Assembly: GCF_024713945.1 (NCBI RefSeq)
Contig: NC_134681.1
Coordinates: 1,240,001-1,304,000, forward strand
Direction of reading: 5' to 3'
Length of the DNA: 64,000 bases
Source: Dermatophagoides farinae
Taxonomy: Eukaryota > Arthropoda > Arachnida > Sarcoptiformes > Pyroglyphidae
The position numbers and the translations under genes were made by a program. The notes beneath the pieces are model-generated. The model was not told where the DNA came from. It was given only the letters and a program-made list of their open reading frames with translations, and did not search any database. Shown piece after piece: positions 26,291 through 39,338 of this stretch (the stretch's first letter is position 1; every line of letters starts with the position of its first letter).

Positions 26291-28984
26291 GCCTATCACA
26301 TGCAGACACAAAATGGCAAACTTTTATATATTTCGTACATTTTGTTTGTTTGTTTGTGTGTGTGTGTGTGTTGTGGCTGTCAACCATTTCGACATATAAT
26401 ACACACGCACAATGCATTAATGCCATGCCATATACAACAACAACAACAACAGGCACACAAAATAACGAAAAGAAAAATTATACGACCCTCAATATGTAAT
26501 ATTTATATGAACATTATACATGAGATCTATCATTGGAATTGTCCATATAAATATTACATTTGTTTGTATTTGTATTATATATATATATAAATTTTTCAAG
26601 TTTATTGCAATATCGACCCAAACGAGAACACGACGACGACCGCATGGCGAGCTATGAATTTACCAACCATTTTCATTTTTGTTTAGTACACAAACCCTGA
26701 ACATATACACACTTCTCAGAATGATGATGATTGAGGAGCTTTTCCAATTGCGCTGCCATTGAATGAATGAATTGACTGAAAATCCAAAAAAAAAAAAAAT
26801 AACCTAAAACCTAATGTTATAGCAAATGAAACTATACAAAAATAAATGCCGCATTCAATGCCGTGTTCACATTTTTTTTTTCTTCTTTCTTTTGATGATG
26901 GTACGTTTTCAAGATTCAAGCCATAATAATAATTCGCGTTGTCGATTTGGGAATTTTTTTTTTTTTTGAAACTTGAAACAACACACTATCATCATCGACA
27001 TATAGCGCACACATGTCCAATATTATTATTTTAAATTTAATCTACAAAAGACTACTGGTGGTGGTAGTGAGGGGGAAAGTGGACGGAGACTTTTTTTTAG
27101 AATTGATCTAAAGAACTGGATGATGATATTTATTAATGTGAATTGAGAGTCATAGCCAAAACATGAGGGCAAAGAAAAAAATTGGATTCTTCACGATGGA
27201 TTTTTCAATTTGGTTTCTTAATTTTTTTAAAATGTGTGTGTGTTTCATTTGGATTATTCCGGATTTTTTTTTTCTAAAAAAAATGAATGAAATTAAATAG
27301 TCCACACACATCATCTTCATCATCATACATCGAATCTAGAATTTTTTTTTTTTTCATTCATGGGCTAAAGTTGAGATTGGGTAATTTCAACCGAACGCAC
27401 ACACACACACACACACACAAAATTAATTCAAAATTCAATGATCTTTTTCTCAAAAAAAAAAAAAAATAAATAAAAACGAAATCTGAATTGATGACAATTT
27501 TTTCTTTGAGGATGATGATGATGATGATCTCGTATTGTTTACGAATCAATTGACTAATGCTTAATGTCGATTTTGTTTTGGTTGGCTGGCTGGTTGGTTC
27601 GATCTTGAAACATACCACCATGATGATTACAAGAATGATGTTATCTACACATTCTTCTCTCTTATATATTTTATTATGATGATGATTATTTGAGAAAATA
27701 TAGACAACACACACACAAACACCCCTTACCAAAATGTTGCCCGTTTATTTGTATCATCATAATCATCCACAATATATATAGCTATAGATTATTTTTTAGA
27801 ATAAAAATTTATTCTTGCAATAAATAATTGGACATGAAAAATGATAAATTCTATTAATCAAAATTTATTATTAAAATGAAAAATGTCCATATATTTATTG
27901 CCAAAATGGTAGTTAATATCATCATCATCATCATCATCGTGAGTGGAATCATTGAGATTGTTAGAATTGAATGAATGAATGAATGAATGGAGTCTGACAA
28001 TGAATTTATGTGCGTGTGGGTATTACAGAATAGAAAAAAAACTGAAATGAGGGAAACCAGAAAAAAGGGAAAAAATAAAAAAAAATAATGGAACTTTCAA
28101 TCAGCTGCCACCCGATTCACTTTTGTTCATTCGTTCGTTCGTTTCGGCCTCTGTTTTTGTTGTTGCACAATTACAATAAAAGCCAAATGTGAGGCCATCA
28201 AAATCAGCACCACAGATAGAGAAAGAAAGAGAGAGAGAGACAGAGATAAAGAATGGTGGTGCCCAAAAATAGCCATTCATTTCAAGTTTAGAATCAAATG
28301 GAATCCGGAATGGAATTTATGTGAATTTGGGGGAAAAAAAACACGCACATAAAATTCAAAATGAGAAATTTTCATCAAAATCTATATAGATGGAATTTCA
28401 ACAAAATAAAAACAAAAACAAAACAGAGCAAAAAAAAAATTGATTCCAAGAATTTTTCTCATTTGTTTTTTTTTTTTTGGGATACCTTAACTAATGATAA
28501 CAAGTTTCATTTGCAATCACAGACACGAACAAAAAAACAAAACAAAAACAAAAAGAAAACAACTGCGAATCTAATCTCAGGAATAATAGTATTAATATTC
28601 AGGGAAAAAAAATAAAAGAATTTGTTTGATTAAACCAAATAACAGCAACAACAACAACAACAGAGAAGAATCATAAAAATCGAATTCTCAATTTCTCTAT
28701 CGATAGAATAAAACACAGACACAGACACAAACACTGTATATATTATTATTATTATATATATATGGTGTATATACAACACAAGTTCATTCACATTGTTTAC
28801 ATCCACATTATTATTATTATGATGATGATGAGATTGTCTCAGCCAACATCCAATTCTCAAATTCAATTGTGTTCTCTATATGTGTTGTTTTGGTATGTTT
28901 TTTTTTCCAATCAAACCTGCCTGTGTGTGTGTGTGTGTGTGTACAATATACACCTGTGTGTACATGCATCGTTTTTTTTTTCGT

Positions 28985-28989
<5 letters not shown>

Positions 28990-29077
<88 letters not shown>
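28990..29077. repeat. Long (GT)n microsatellite
   Basis: An almost pure GT dinucleotide tract of about 88 bases, the longest in the window. A shorter TG run lies just upstream at 28921-28942. Alternating purine-pyrimidine DNA of this length can adopt Z-form and is normally highly length-polymorphic. Confidence 0.95.
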
Positions 29078-29078
<1 letters not shown>

Positions 29079-30353
29079 ATAATTATAGTCAGGTAAATTA
29101 CAAATTTTTTTTCCATAGAAAAAAAACAACAACAACAACGACAACCGGCAAATTTTTTTTTCTCTCTTTCTTAATGTCCATCTAATATTTATGCTTGAAT
29201 GAATGCAAAGCACATGGAAAATTTTTTTTTTATTCTGTTTTTGTTCGATTCATGATGATGATGATGATGATTTACAACATTATTCATCGACAATTTTAAT
29301 TCAAAACAAATCTTTTAAAAGAAATGAAAAAGAAAATGCTTTATTTTTTTTTTCAAGAATAATCAAGATTAGAGGTACCGCCTTTTTCAATGGTCTATGA
29401 TGATGATTATGGCAATGATGGTGTGATTGCACCTGAGAAACAACAACCAAAAAAAAACCGGGAATTGAATATACAAGAAGAACAAAACAATAATAACAAC
29501 TACAAAAATGGACAGCCCATCATCATCATCATCTTGAAGGTTCTAGTTCTTTTTTTTCTTGATTATCAATGACGAAGACGAAGACGAAGACGAAAAAGAA
29601 GAAGAAAAAGAAGAAGAAAAAAAAGAAAGGAAACTGACAGGACAAAACAGGATAGGACAAGACTTTGCAAATATATTAACAAAAAAAAAATTGATGATGA
29701 GAACAAAAAAAAAAAACGATGCGTCAGGTTTGGTTTTCTGATCTGTCTGTGTCCTGCTGTTCTGGCCACCATACAAACAATCAACCAACCAAACAACCAA
29801 CCACCATCTTCAAAGAAAAAAAACGAATAGTCACTCTTTTTCAAAGAAAATTTATGATAAAGGAAAAAAAACGAACAAGAAACAAATAAACCTGATTTCT
29901 GTCTTGTCTATATTTTTCTAAATTTTTTTTTTCCAATTCGCAATTGGTTATATCAACACCGACGACAACAATCAAACGAATTCAAACAAATCATCATCAT
30001 TATTAGACCAAACACAAAAAAAACGAATAATAAATCGATTGATGATTGTCTTTTAGGTGTGTAAAAGCACAAGTTTTTTTTTGCAAACAAACAAACAAAA
30101 AACATGACAGCCATCTGTTGGCTGAAATTGAAAATGAGCAAAAAAAATGATTTAATTTTTCGTAATTTCGATTTCCTTTTTTTTTGTTTAATTCTGATCA
30201 TCATCATTTAACAATAAATTTGTTTTCAGTTTTACTTCAATATAATAATAATCTCTTTATGTTATATTTTTGATTCATTCAGTGTAATTAATTAATTGTA
30301 AATAAAATTGATTGTAACATATATAATATACGAAAACGAATATATATGAATTA

Positions 30354-33300
30354 TTATCGCCAAACTTTAACGGCACCATTACGACCACAAGATACTAGAT
30401 ATTGATTAACATTGATTAAATCTGTAATTGAATCTTGATGTGCAAATGACATTAATTGTTGATCCATTGGACAATGATGTTGTTCCTGATAATATTTATT
30501 CATTGTTGATGTTTCCATTTCAATAACACGAAATATACCATCTTCCTGGATAATTTCTTGGTATGTTGTTAATGGTAATAAATTATTATTATTATTATTA
30601 TTGCTACTACTACCAATATTATTTCCTATTGCCCCAGAGGATGTTAATGTAGATGATGCTGTTGCTGTTGTTGATGATGATGATGATGTTGTTGTTGTGG
30701 TTGTTGTCGCTGTTGCTGCTATTGGTGATGATAATAATGTTGAAAATGTTGATGAATATCCACTAGAACCAATTGTACTAATGCGAGAAGATCCAACTCC
30801 TGTTCCGGCTATAGTTGTTGTTGATGATGTCGATGATAATGCTGATGATATGTTTGATGACATTATATTAAATGTTGATGATGCTGATGATGATGCGGGT
30901 ATTTTTATTGAAGATGTTGCTGATGACTGTTGTACATGATAACCGGAATCCATCGAACATATAGGTGGATGACGTGGTGAATGTTGTTGTTGTTGTTGTT
31001 TTGTAAGCGTTGGTAATGATTTATTTATATAACAATAATTACATGCTTTATATATTGGATCACTTATAATGTAACTTTGTTCTGGATTCATAAGATCCCA
31101 ATAACGAATTTTCATATCAGAACCTGCTGCAATTATTGCCTGTGTAGATGTTTGTGTCATTAATGGCAATATGGCATTAACAACAGCACCAGACGATGAT
31201 AATGATTGCTAATTTTATAAGAAAAGAATTAGTAATTTTGGCCATCAGAATTTCTCTAAAAAAATCACCTCAGATGTTTTCATACTATTCGATGCCGTTA
31301 ATATTCGATTTTTTGATAAAAGATTCAGATCCCAATGTGTGACATCATAGTTTCCAAAGACTAGAGAATCAAAAGACCAGAAAATTCCAATCAAACATTC
31401 AAAATAAAACAAAAAAAAAATAATGACAAACCTGAAGTAAAAAGGCCAATTGGTGTATGTTTCAGTTGAGCGATTCGTGTTGGTTCACGTGAATTATAAA
31501 CAACATTAAAAATTTTCAATTGAAATCGTAAATCTAAACCACAAATGAAACCTAAAGCTGTTGCAGCAAACAATGCTAATGGATCACCATCGATAGCTGT
31601 GATGACACGATGTGATGGTGGCGCCGACATTTTCATGACGGGTACATTAAAAAAAGGTGTATAAAAATAACGTGTATCATAAACATAGATCCATGAATCA
31701 GATAATGACAAGGCAAACATTGTTTCGCTTAACGTACAAATCGATGTTATTAGAAACGGTACAGATGCTCTTAATGAACCAACTTTGAATGCACAGGTCA
31801 ATTCTAATTGTGATTCACTTATTTCAAACACATGTAATTGACAATCATTTGAATAGGCAATAATAAATGGGCCACAATTTACGATGCCTTTAAAATTAAC
31901 CGGTGATCCATTCTGAAATTCTAGCCGAAATTGAAATCGAGATCGACTAATTACATATCTGGATGGATCATCACAAAGATCCCAAAGACGAATTGAACCA
32001 TCATCTGAACATGTGACAAACATATTTGTTTTCGAAATAGCAGTCATCTGATTAACACTGGATTTATGTTCATAAAGATGTGCAACAAGATAACCCATTG
32101 GTCTTATCATTGGCGATGTGTATTTAGCCATAACAGGTGTAAATGGAATAAAATTATTCTTTTTGTGTTGTTCCAACAATTGTATATCACGTATATATGG
32201 TGGACATTCATAGAATAATAGTTCAAAATCTTTAATTTCATGTGGCCTTAATCTTGATTCATTTTTTCGATTCGTATATATTGTTGCATATTGTTGTTGA
32301 TGTGATGGTGACATCATTAAATCCATTTTATGAACATTATTATTATTATTATTTGGTCCAAACATATGTAACCATTCTTGATTGGCACTTGATGCCGTTT
32401 CATCACCATCACCATTACTCGTTTGATCATAGAATTGATTTGATTGACATAATTGTACTTCATGTACACGTACCATATCATAATGTTTACGATGTATAAA
32501 ATTGGTTAATGTTTCGGAATCTCGAATCATTGCTTGATAATTACGTTTATTACGATAGATTTTAATGAATAAATCTCTTAATGCAAATAATTGTTGTTCA
32601 ATAATTGGTGTCATATTATCAGCCAAAAGACGTTTATAGATTGTATTATGTTTCAATAATGATATATCATAATCAGGATATGATAATTTTTTCTCCAAAA
32701 GATTGAAAAATGAAATCATTACTTCTTGATCTTTTGCCATAAGAATTGCTTCATATATTGGTCTTGGAATCGGTTGTTCCACTGAACGACGATGAAATAA
32801 TTGTACGGTAAAACATTTTACATTTAGCTTAAAGAATGCAGTTAATATTGGCAATACTTTTGTATTCAAATCTACCATTGGTAAATGTGATTGTAAATTA
32901 CCAAGAAAATGTATTATGGCATTTGTAATCCAACGATTTGGATGATATATTAATGGCATTATTTCTCGTAATAATTCAATTATAACATTTTTAGCGATTA
33001 AACCTTAAAAAATTAAATGGAAAATTGTTATTATTATAAAAAAAAAACAAAAAAACAAACCTTGTTCAACAAGATAAGCGATCGATGTAATTGTTTTGGC
33101 AATAATAATTTCTTCAACATCACAAAGACCATGTTGTAATAATGGATGTAATATGGCTGAACATTGTACGCCCAAATAGGAGGCAATAATGACAATATTA
33201 TCAAAGAATGATATTCGTAACTTGAAATCATTCTGAAAAATAAAATTAAATTTTTTTTTTTTTAGAATTTTATAAATGGTTATAATTAATTTTCCGTTTT

Positions 33301-35067
33301 TCTTACTTTATCATTTAGAAATGTAATTATATGGCTAAGTATAACATCATTGGTTTTTTGTCGACCAAAAAATGTACATAATTGTGAACAATTCTGTGGT
33401 GTTAATAACAGTACACGTCGTACACAATTATTTGGATCAGTAATTAGAATCGATACTAAATTCTGGAAATATTTATGCAATAAATTCAATTCTTCATCAT
33501 AATTGTGATCACAGTATTGATTGAGAAAATCTAACGCAATTTTCGATAAACGACCAATATTTCTTGCCATACAGATTCGTACAAATGTATTCTTTTCATT
33601 GGCAATGCATTTCTGTCAAAAAAAAATTTATTCAATTTAACATTTTGATCGTTTGATAAATTTTAAAATCGTAATTACCTGAAATTTTTCCATAAGATAA
33701 TCGGTAAAAAGATTATTATCACTGGATGGAAGTCGTACAACATATTCTAATAATTGGGTAATTGAATCGATTGATTCACCACGTACCCGATGATCAGAAT
33801 CGGTCAGGCCATGCACTAGATATGGAATTAAACGATCAATAATGAATGGTGATAAAATCGGTGATGACATGGCCATTCTACATACAAGACGTTGTGCTTC
33901 AATCTTACAGAATATATGTTTCAGACTACGAATTGATGATGTTAATGCCATTAATAATATTAATGTTCCTTTTGCATTTTCCTGATTGATTAGATTTAGA
34001 TAATAATCAATATCCTGTAAAAGGTATAGCACTTTTGCATCCGGTGGTAAACGTATAAGATTATCCATCAATGAATAAAGTTCATTGAAATAAGTTGGAA
34101 AAAATCCATTTTCAAGTTCCATTAAAACTTGTTCACATGAATATCGTTGTTGTGGATCAATATTAATTAGATTTCTTACAACATTACGCATTGTTTCATT
34201 TTGTATACGTTCTAATGATTCTTCTACGTGGCTATCGGCAATACGTTTATCTTTATAATTAAGTATAGCGCTCAAATCGAATAGATTATTATCGGAATAT
34301 ATTTCAGCTAGAATACAGCCTAAACTAAACATATCCATTTTCGGCGTCAATTGTCCTTCTTGTAAGAATAGATTGAAAATGTTTGTATTCTGTTGCTGTA
34401 TATATGATGTACCCATACTGTCAGTTTGGTTATTATTATTATTATTATTTTGATGATTCGATGATATAAAACGTTCGGGTGCAATATTACAACAACGACG
34501 ACGTGATGTATCGAAAAAATAATTGAAAAATGTTGGATTATCTTCAGGTAATCGTATCGGTTTATAAGATGCAAAATCACTAATGATTACCCATAAATTG
34601 GAAGTGACAAGAATATTTTCCAATTTAAGATCACCATGATAGATATTAAAATCATGACACCATTGCATACAGCGAAAAATCTGATAAACAATCCATGCTT
34701 TTTCAATATCAGTCATAAATGGTCGTGTAGATAGCCGATCATATAATGAATATCGTACAAATTGTCTTGCCATATAGGCAAAATTTGTACGAATTTCAAC
34801 AATACGAAATGATGCAATCGATACATTTTTTGATGCCAATTTAGCTAGATTTAATAAATCTTTTTTATATTGTTCAAGCAGAATACTTGGATCTTCATGG
34901 CTTAGTACTTTGACCACTGTATCACCTTCATTATGGGCACATAAAGCAACTTTAAGAAATTGTGTTTGACCTAATGAACATTTATATTTGAAATCTGGTA
35001 CTTCATTCAGATAATAATCGATTGGTCGTATAACAGTTTTGACCGAACTGACCAATTGATTTCCCAT
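30354..35067 (-). CDS. Vps15: Vps15/PIK3R4, regulatory pseudokinase of class III PI3-kinase
   Basis: Six minus-strand exons (35067-33679, 33612-33307, 33232-33061, 33003-31432, 31360-31269, 31208-30354) join in phase to 1461 residues (human 1358). The N-terminus MGNQL is the family's myristoylation site. A divergent kinase domain follows: VVKVL lysine, HGDLKLENIL in place of HRD, and SDFASY in place of DFG. HEAT-like helices span about residues 370-800 (for example FDNIVIIASYLGVQCSAILHPLL). The C-terminal WD40 propeller begins near residue 930 with HLYEHKSSVNQM and CSDDGSIRLWDL and ends with VSCGRNGAVKVWR. Vps15 scaffolds Vps34 and Beclin on endosomal and autophagosomal membranes. About 140 Ser/Thr/Ala-rich residues interrupt the propeller in the last exon. 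Confidence 0.96.
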
Positions 35068-37826
35068 TTTTCATATGCAACACTAAATAGTGATAATTTT
35101 TGTTTTAATTCATCGACTACAATAAAAAAGAAAACAAAAGGGCAAAACACATTCACAGTAATTTGATGAATGAAAAAAAACAGGCGTGTTTTTTTTTGAT
35201 GGTTTATCACAAAAATTTTTAAACAATTAAATTGACAAAAATTATGATGATGAAAGAAAGAGAAAAATTTGAAATGATGAAATTTCTCATGATAATGATG
35301 ATGATGATGATGATGGGAAAAGAACAAACAATGAAAATTTTATTTCTGAATTTTTTTTTCAAAAAAAAACACTCGAATTCATTGATTGATAAAAAAAATA
35401 AGTGACGCAGTCTTAAAATAACAGTGAATTCTTTAAAAAAAACAAACAAAAGCGAATAATGACTGTATACGAGTAGCCTGTAAGCTACTATTTCCACCTG
35501 ATGGGCTACACCTAATTGTTATCATCATCAAAATTATAAACATTTCGCGTGGCATTAATATACGAATTTTTTTTTTTTGATTTGTTTGACAAAACCGAAA
35601 TGAAAAAAGTTTACCGTTGTTCTGATATATGATAATAATAATAATAATTTAATTTAATTTGAATGTCATTATCATCATCATCATCATCATCAGCATTATC
35701 ATCATTGAAGGAAAAATTGTTTACATTTTGAATGACTGTTAAAAAAAGCCATTTACGGTGTGGCCAAAATTTGTAAGTTCATTTGTTTTGTTTTTTTTTT
35801 TTTTTGTTTTTTTGCTCACTAATTGTGTGTGTGTCCATAAACAAATATTCCAAGATAATTAACAAATAAACAATTTGTATCCACCTCCGTAACATGACAA
35901 TTGTCAAAATTATAGTTGACAAAAATGTGTGTGTGTGTGTGTGACCAAATTGAATCGATTTTATCTGTTGAAAATAAAACAAAACAAACATAAACACAAA
36001 CCCAAACACAAAATCTGTCAACTCATCCTAAATATGGTTTTCGGGATTCGAATTTCTATCGATAAATTTTTTTTGTTTTGTTTTGTTTAATTGAGTATCG
36101 ATTATCGTGTATCGAATCGATTTTATTTTTAGAATTTTTCTCCCAAAAAACAAATTCCATTTTTTTTATTATTTACAAAAAAAAATGGAATTTATTTGTT
36201 GCCCCCGGTTTCATGAAAATTGAGAAAATTGATCATGATCACGCGAATTTTTCTGCCCAATCGCGTAGAATTTCATCTCAATTCTTATGTTTTTATCTAT
36301 CTATATAATTTGTGGCCATATATTCCATATTCTAACATGGAATATATATCCACGTTGGCGTTTTTTTTTCTCCAATTTTTTTTGGTAGGTTTTTTGGCGT
36401 TTTCGTTTTTGTTTGTTTGTTCGTTCGTTTGGAATCAAATGTAATCCTTAATCGTTTTTTTTTCTCCACATCATTACAACAATCAATGATCGAATGACTT
36501 TTTCTTTTTTTTTGTTTTGTTTTTGTTTTCTTGCTACGGATTTTGATTACCCAAAAAAAACTGTAGTTTGAAAATTTTTTCTAATGTTTTGCCTATTGCC
36601 TATTGATGCAACAACAGCGACAACAACAACAACAGCAGCATCAGAAGATCGGATATTCCATTTATCGGATTTCATATTTTCATTTTCATTGTTTTTTTTC
36701 TGCCAAATCATTCATAATCATGTGACATTGATTTTGTTGTTACTTTTTTTTTTTTTTTGGGAGCGGTTGGTTAATTTATTCACACTAAATATATTTGACA
36801 AAACAGCGAAAAAAAAGGATTCGATTTCAACAATAAAAAAAAAGTTTTTTCACAACAACTATTAGTATTGTGTCATTCATTCAGTTGTTGATTTGTCGTC
36901 ATCATTTTCGTTTGTTTTTTTGTTTTTTTTTTGCTCAACATTGTGACTGATTCTAACAATTATAGTTGTTTTTTTTGATTGTGGATAGTGATTGTTGTTG
37001 ATTTAGACATTATTTGATGTGATTTTTTATGTGATTTCCTTTTTTTCCACTGTATTCCCCATTTTCTATTCTATTACATGTGATTCTTGATTTTTTGACA
37101 GAAAAAAAAACGATTTGTGGTCATTATTTTTTCTTGTTAGTCTCCTTTTTTTCTGGTATGTAAAGTTTTGAAATTTTTTTTTTTTTTTGGTTTTTTGATT
37201 CTAGAATTTTGATTTTATTGAAAAACAAAACTGATCCCATTTCTATTGAATTGTTTTTGTTGTTGTTGTTGTTGTTGTCGTTGTTGTTGCTTTTTTTCCA
37301 AAATGCCTTAATCTCAATGATGATGATGATGATGATGATGGATATATAGTAGTGTTACTATGCAAACAATTAGGGAAAAAAACCTGGTTTATGACAAATT
37401 GACTGACTGACTGATTGATTAGATTTTCAGCAGTTAATCTAATCCTACTATAATCATCAGACGTACACAGTGGTATATGACTATGACTACTTTACATTTT
37501 TTGATTATTCTTCATATTTTGATTGAATTTTTTTTTCACCATGATGATTTTTATTAATCGATTTGACTTATAATCGATTATTTATATTGATTAAGAAACA
37601 TTCTCTTCCCTGTGTGTATATATGGATGAATTGATTAGAATTTAACACCCAATTTTTTTCCTGACTATTTGTGTGTGTGTGTGCGTGTGTGTATTGTGTG
37701 TATGTCAAACAAGTTGTTATCAAGGAAAAAAAATTTGCTTTTATTTGGTTCAAACAAACACAAAGCGATCTCAACACAAAGAGATTTCAAAATATATGAA
37801 ATTTAAAAAAAAATCCTAATCGTTCA
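35068..37826. other. Non-coding region between divergent Vps15 and cytochrome b561 genes
   Basis: Both flanking genes start at its borders, so it should contain their promoters and 5' UTRs. Visible: (GAT)n near 35295-35313, 35671-35690 and 37318-37340, TG runs near 35925-35942 and 37672-37692, a TATCGATA motif near 36057, (TTG)n near 37257-37290, and many poly(T) tracts. No coding exon recognised. Confidence 0.6.
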
Positions 37827-39338
37827 ATGATGAGTTTGATTACAAAACAACAACAACAACAAAAGCTTAATAACAATAGAAATATTGATGATGATGATAA
37901 TGATGATGGCTCAACACAAACATCAACTACAGTGCAACGAAAGAGAAATTCCATTAAATTATCATCAAGTAAGAGCGAACAATTTTTTTTTGTGTTTGTG
38001 TTAGGTTAAAAAAAAAAGTTTAAAAGGTCAACCCAATAGGAACAATTTCATTTTATCATTGTGTTTGTTTGTTTGTGTGTTTCATTTGATTACTTTTTTT
38101 TTGTTACATTTCGGGTTTTTTTCTTCTTCACGGTTTTACATTTTACATTCTAAAATTTTTTCTTGTTTTTTCCATTGTTGAATAGCATCTCAACAATTAA
38201 ATCAACGTTTACAGGTCGGCGTCGTTAGTAACGTCCCGACATTATCAACATCTGAAACGACGACGACTAAACAACGACATCGACATTTACAACAAACAAA
38301 TCTGGACGAAGATTTTAATCGTAATCCAGATATAAACGAATTATCATCACAAGAATCGATTGAAACTACTGATCGTAGTCCTATGATTATGTCTGATGAA
38401 ATGGAATCACCAAAAACATCATCACCTGGCCAGGATGGTCTTGCCATTGTAAATCGACGTCATTATGATCGTGTCTATTATTTTAGTCAAATATTGGCTC
38501 TTTTCATATTTATTCTGGTATTAGTATGGCTTGTTGAACATGTCGGTGGTATTGGTTTTTCAAAACCGGCACAGACATTTAATTTTCATCCAATATTCAT
38601 GGTACTTGGTTTTATCATCATCTACAGTAATGGTATGTAGCTTCAATGATTTTTATTATGAAAATTAATAAAATTTTCGGTTTTTTTTATTTGAAAAACC
38701 TTAATCTAGCCATGTTAATCTATCGATCATTTCGTATGGAATTGAAACATAAACTTAAATTATTCCATACATTATTGAATGGATCGGTAATGATTATATC
38801 ATTGTTTGGATCAATGGCAGCCATCTATTTTCATCAGAAAGCAAATATAACACATTTTTATTCACTGCATTCATGGATGGGCATATCAACATGGTTATTA
38901 TTTGTATCACAATTTTGTGCCGGTTTTGTTGCATTCCTATTTCCTGGTGCATCATTTTCTCTCCGAAAAATGATGATGCCATATCATCGTTTTATTGGTA
39001 TTGCAACATTTGCATTAGCATCGGCTACATGTTTGACTGGATTGAATGAAAAAGCTATATTTGCTTTTAAGAAGTAAAAAAAAAAAATTTTTTGTCGTCT
39101 AATTAATCATCATCATAAAATTTAATTCTCATTTTTTTTTTGTTTTGATTCTTGACTTCACAGTCCATCATATAGTTCGATGGCATGGAATGGCATATTG
39201 ACCAATATGATCGGCCTATTACTATGTGTATATGGTGCATTGATCATTTATTTGGTTACAAAACCAGAATATCAACGACGACCATTACCTGAAGAGCAAG
39301 TGATAAATCTGAGCTTTGATTTGGCATCGAGTAATTGA
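37827..39338 (+). CDS. Cytochrome b561 family transmembrane ferrireductase
   Basis: Exons 37827-37968, 38186-38632, 38710-39073 and 39164-39338 join in phase to 375 residues. The first 140 residues are a polar, Gln/Asp/Ser-rich cytoplasmic tail, longer than usual. Six membrane helices follow, beginning with YYFSQILALFIFILVLVWLVEHVGG. The four haem-ligand histidines of the family are present: H182 (FNFHPIFMVLGF), H216 (KLFHTLLNG), H250 (SLHSWMGISTW) and H289 (MPYHRFIGI). These proteins carry two b haems and pass electrons from cytosolic ascorbate across a membrane to monodehydroascorbate or ferric iron (family knowledge). The exact paralogue is not clear. Start choice: two adjacent ATGs, the first taken. 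Confidence 0.92.

Larger units (their letters stand above)
22106..30353. other. 8.2 kb non-coding, microsatellite-rich region upstream of osa
   Basis: It lies between the osa start codon and the Vps15 stop codon, both on the minus strand, so it probably holds the osa promoter and any 5' non-coding exons. I see (GAT/ATC)n near 22965-22988, 23282-23308, 24221-24242, 25283-25300 and 27512-27530; (CA)n near 25054-25078, 27397-27418 and 23636-23656; poly(T) runs; a purine-rich (GAAGAC/GAAGAA) tract at 29570-29630; and a very long GT tract at 28990-29077. A hAT-like element sits at 26168-26290. No exon could be supported. Confidence 0.6.

Noticed and set aside
28817-29213. ORFs of poly(Cys-Val) or poly(Thr-His)
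   Set aside because: They are translations of the GT microsatellite.
36030-36060. GGGATTCGAATTTC as a possible tRNA T-arm / B box
   Set aside because: No A box, acceptor stem or cloverleaf could be formed around it.
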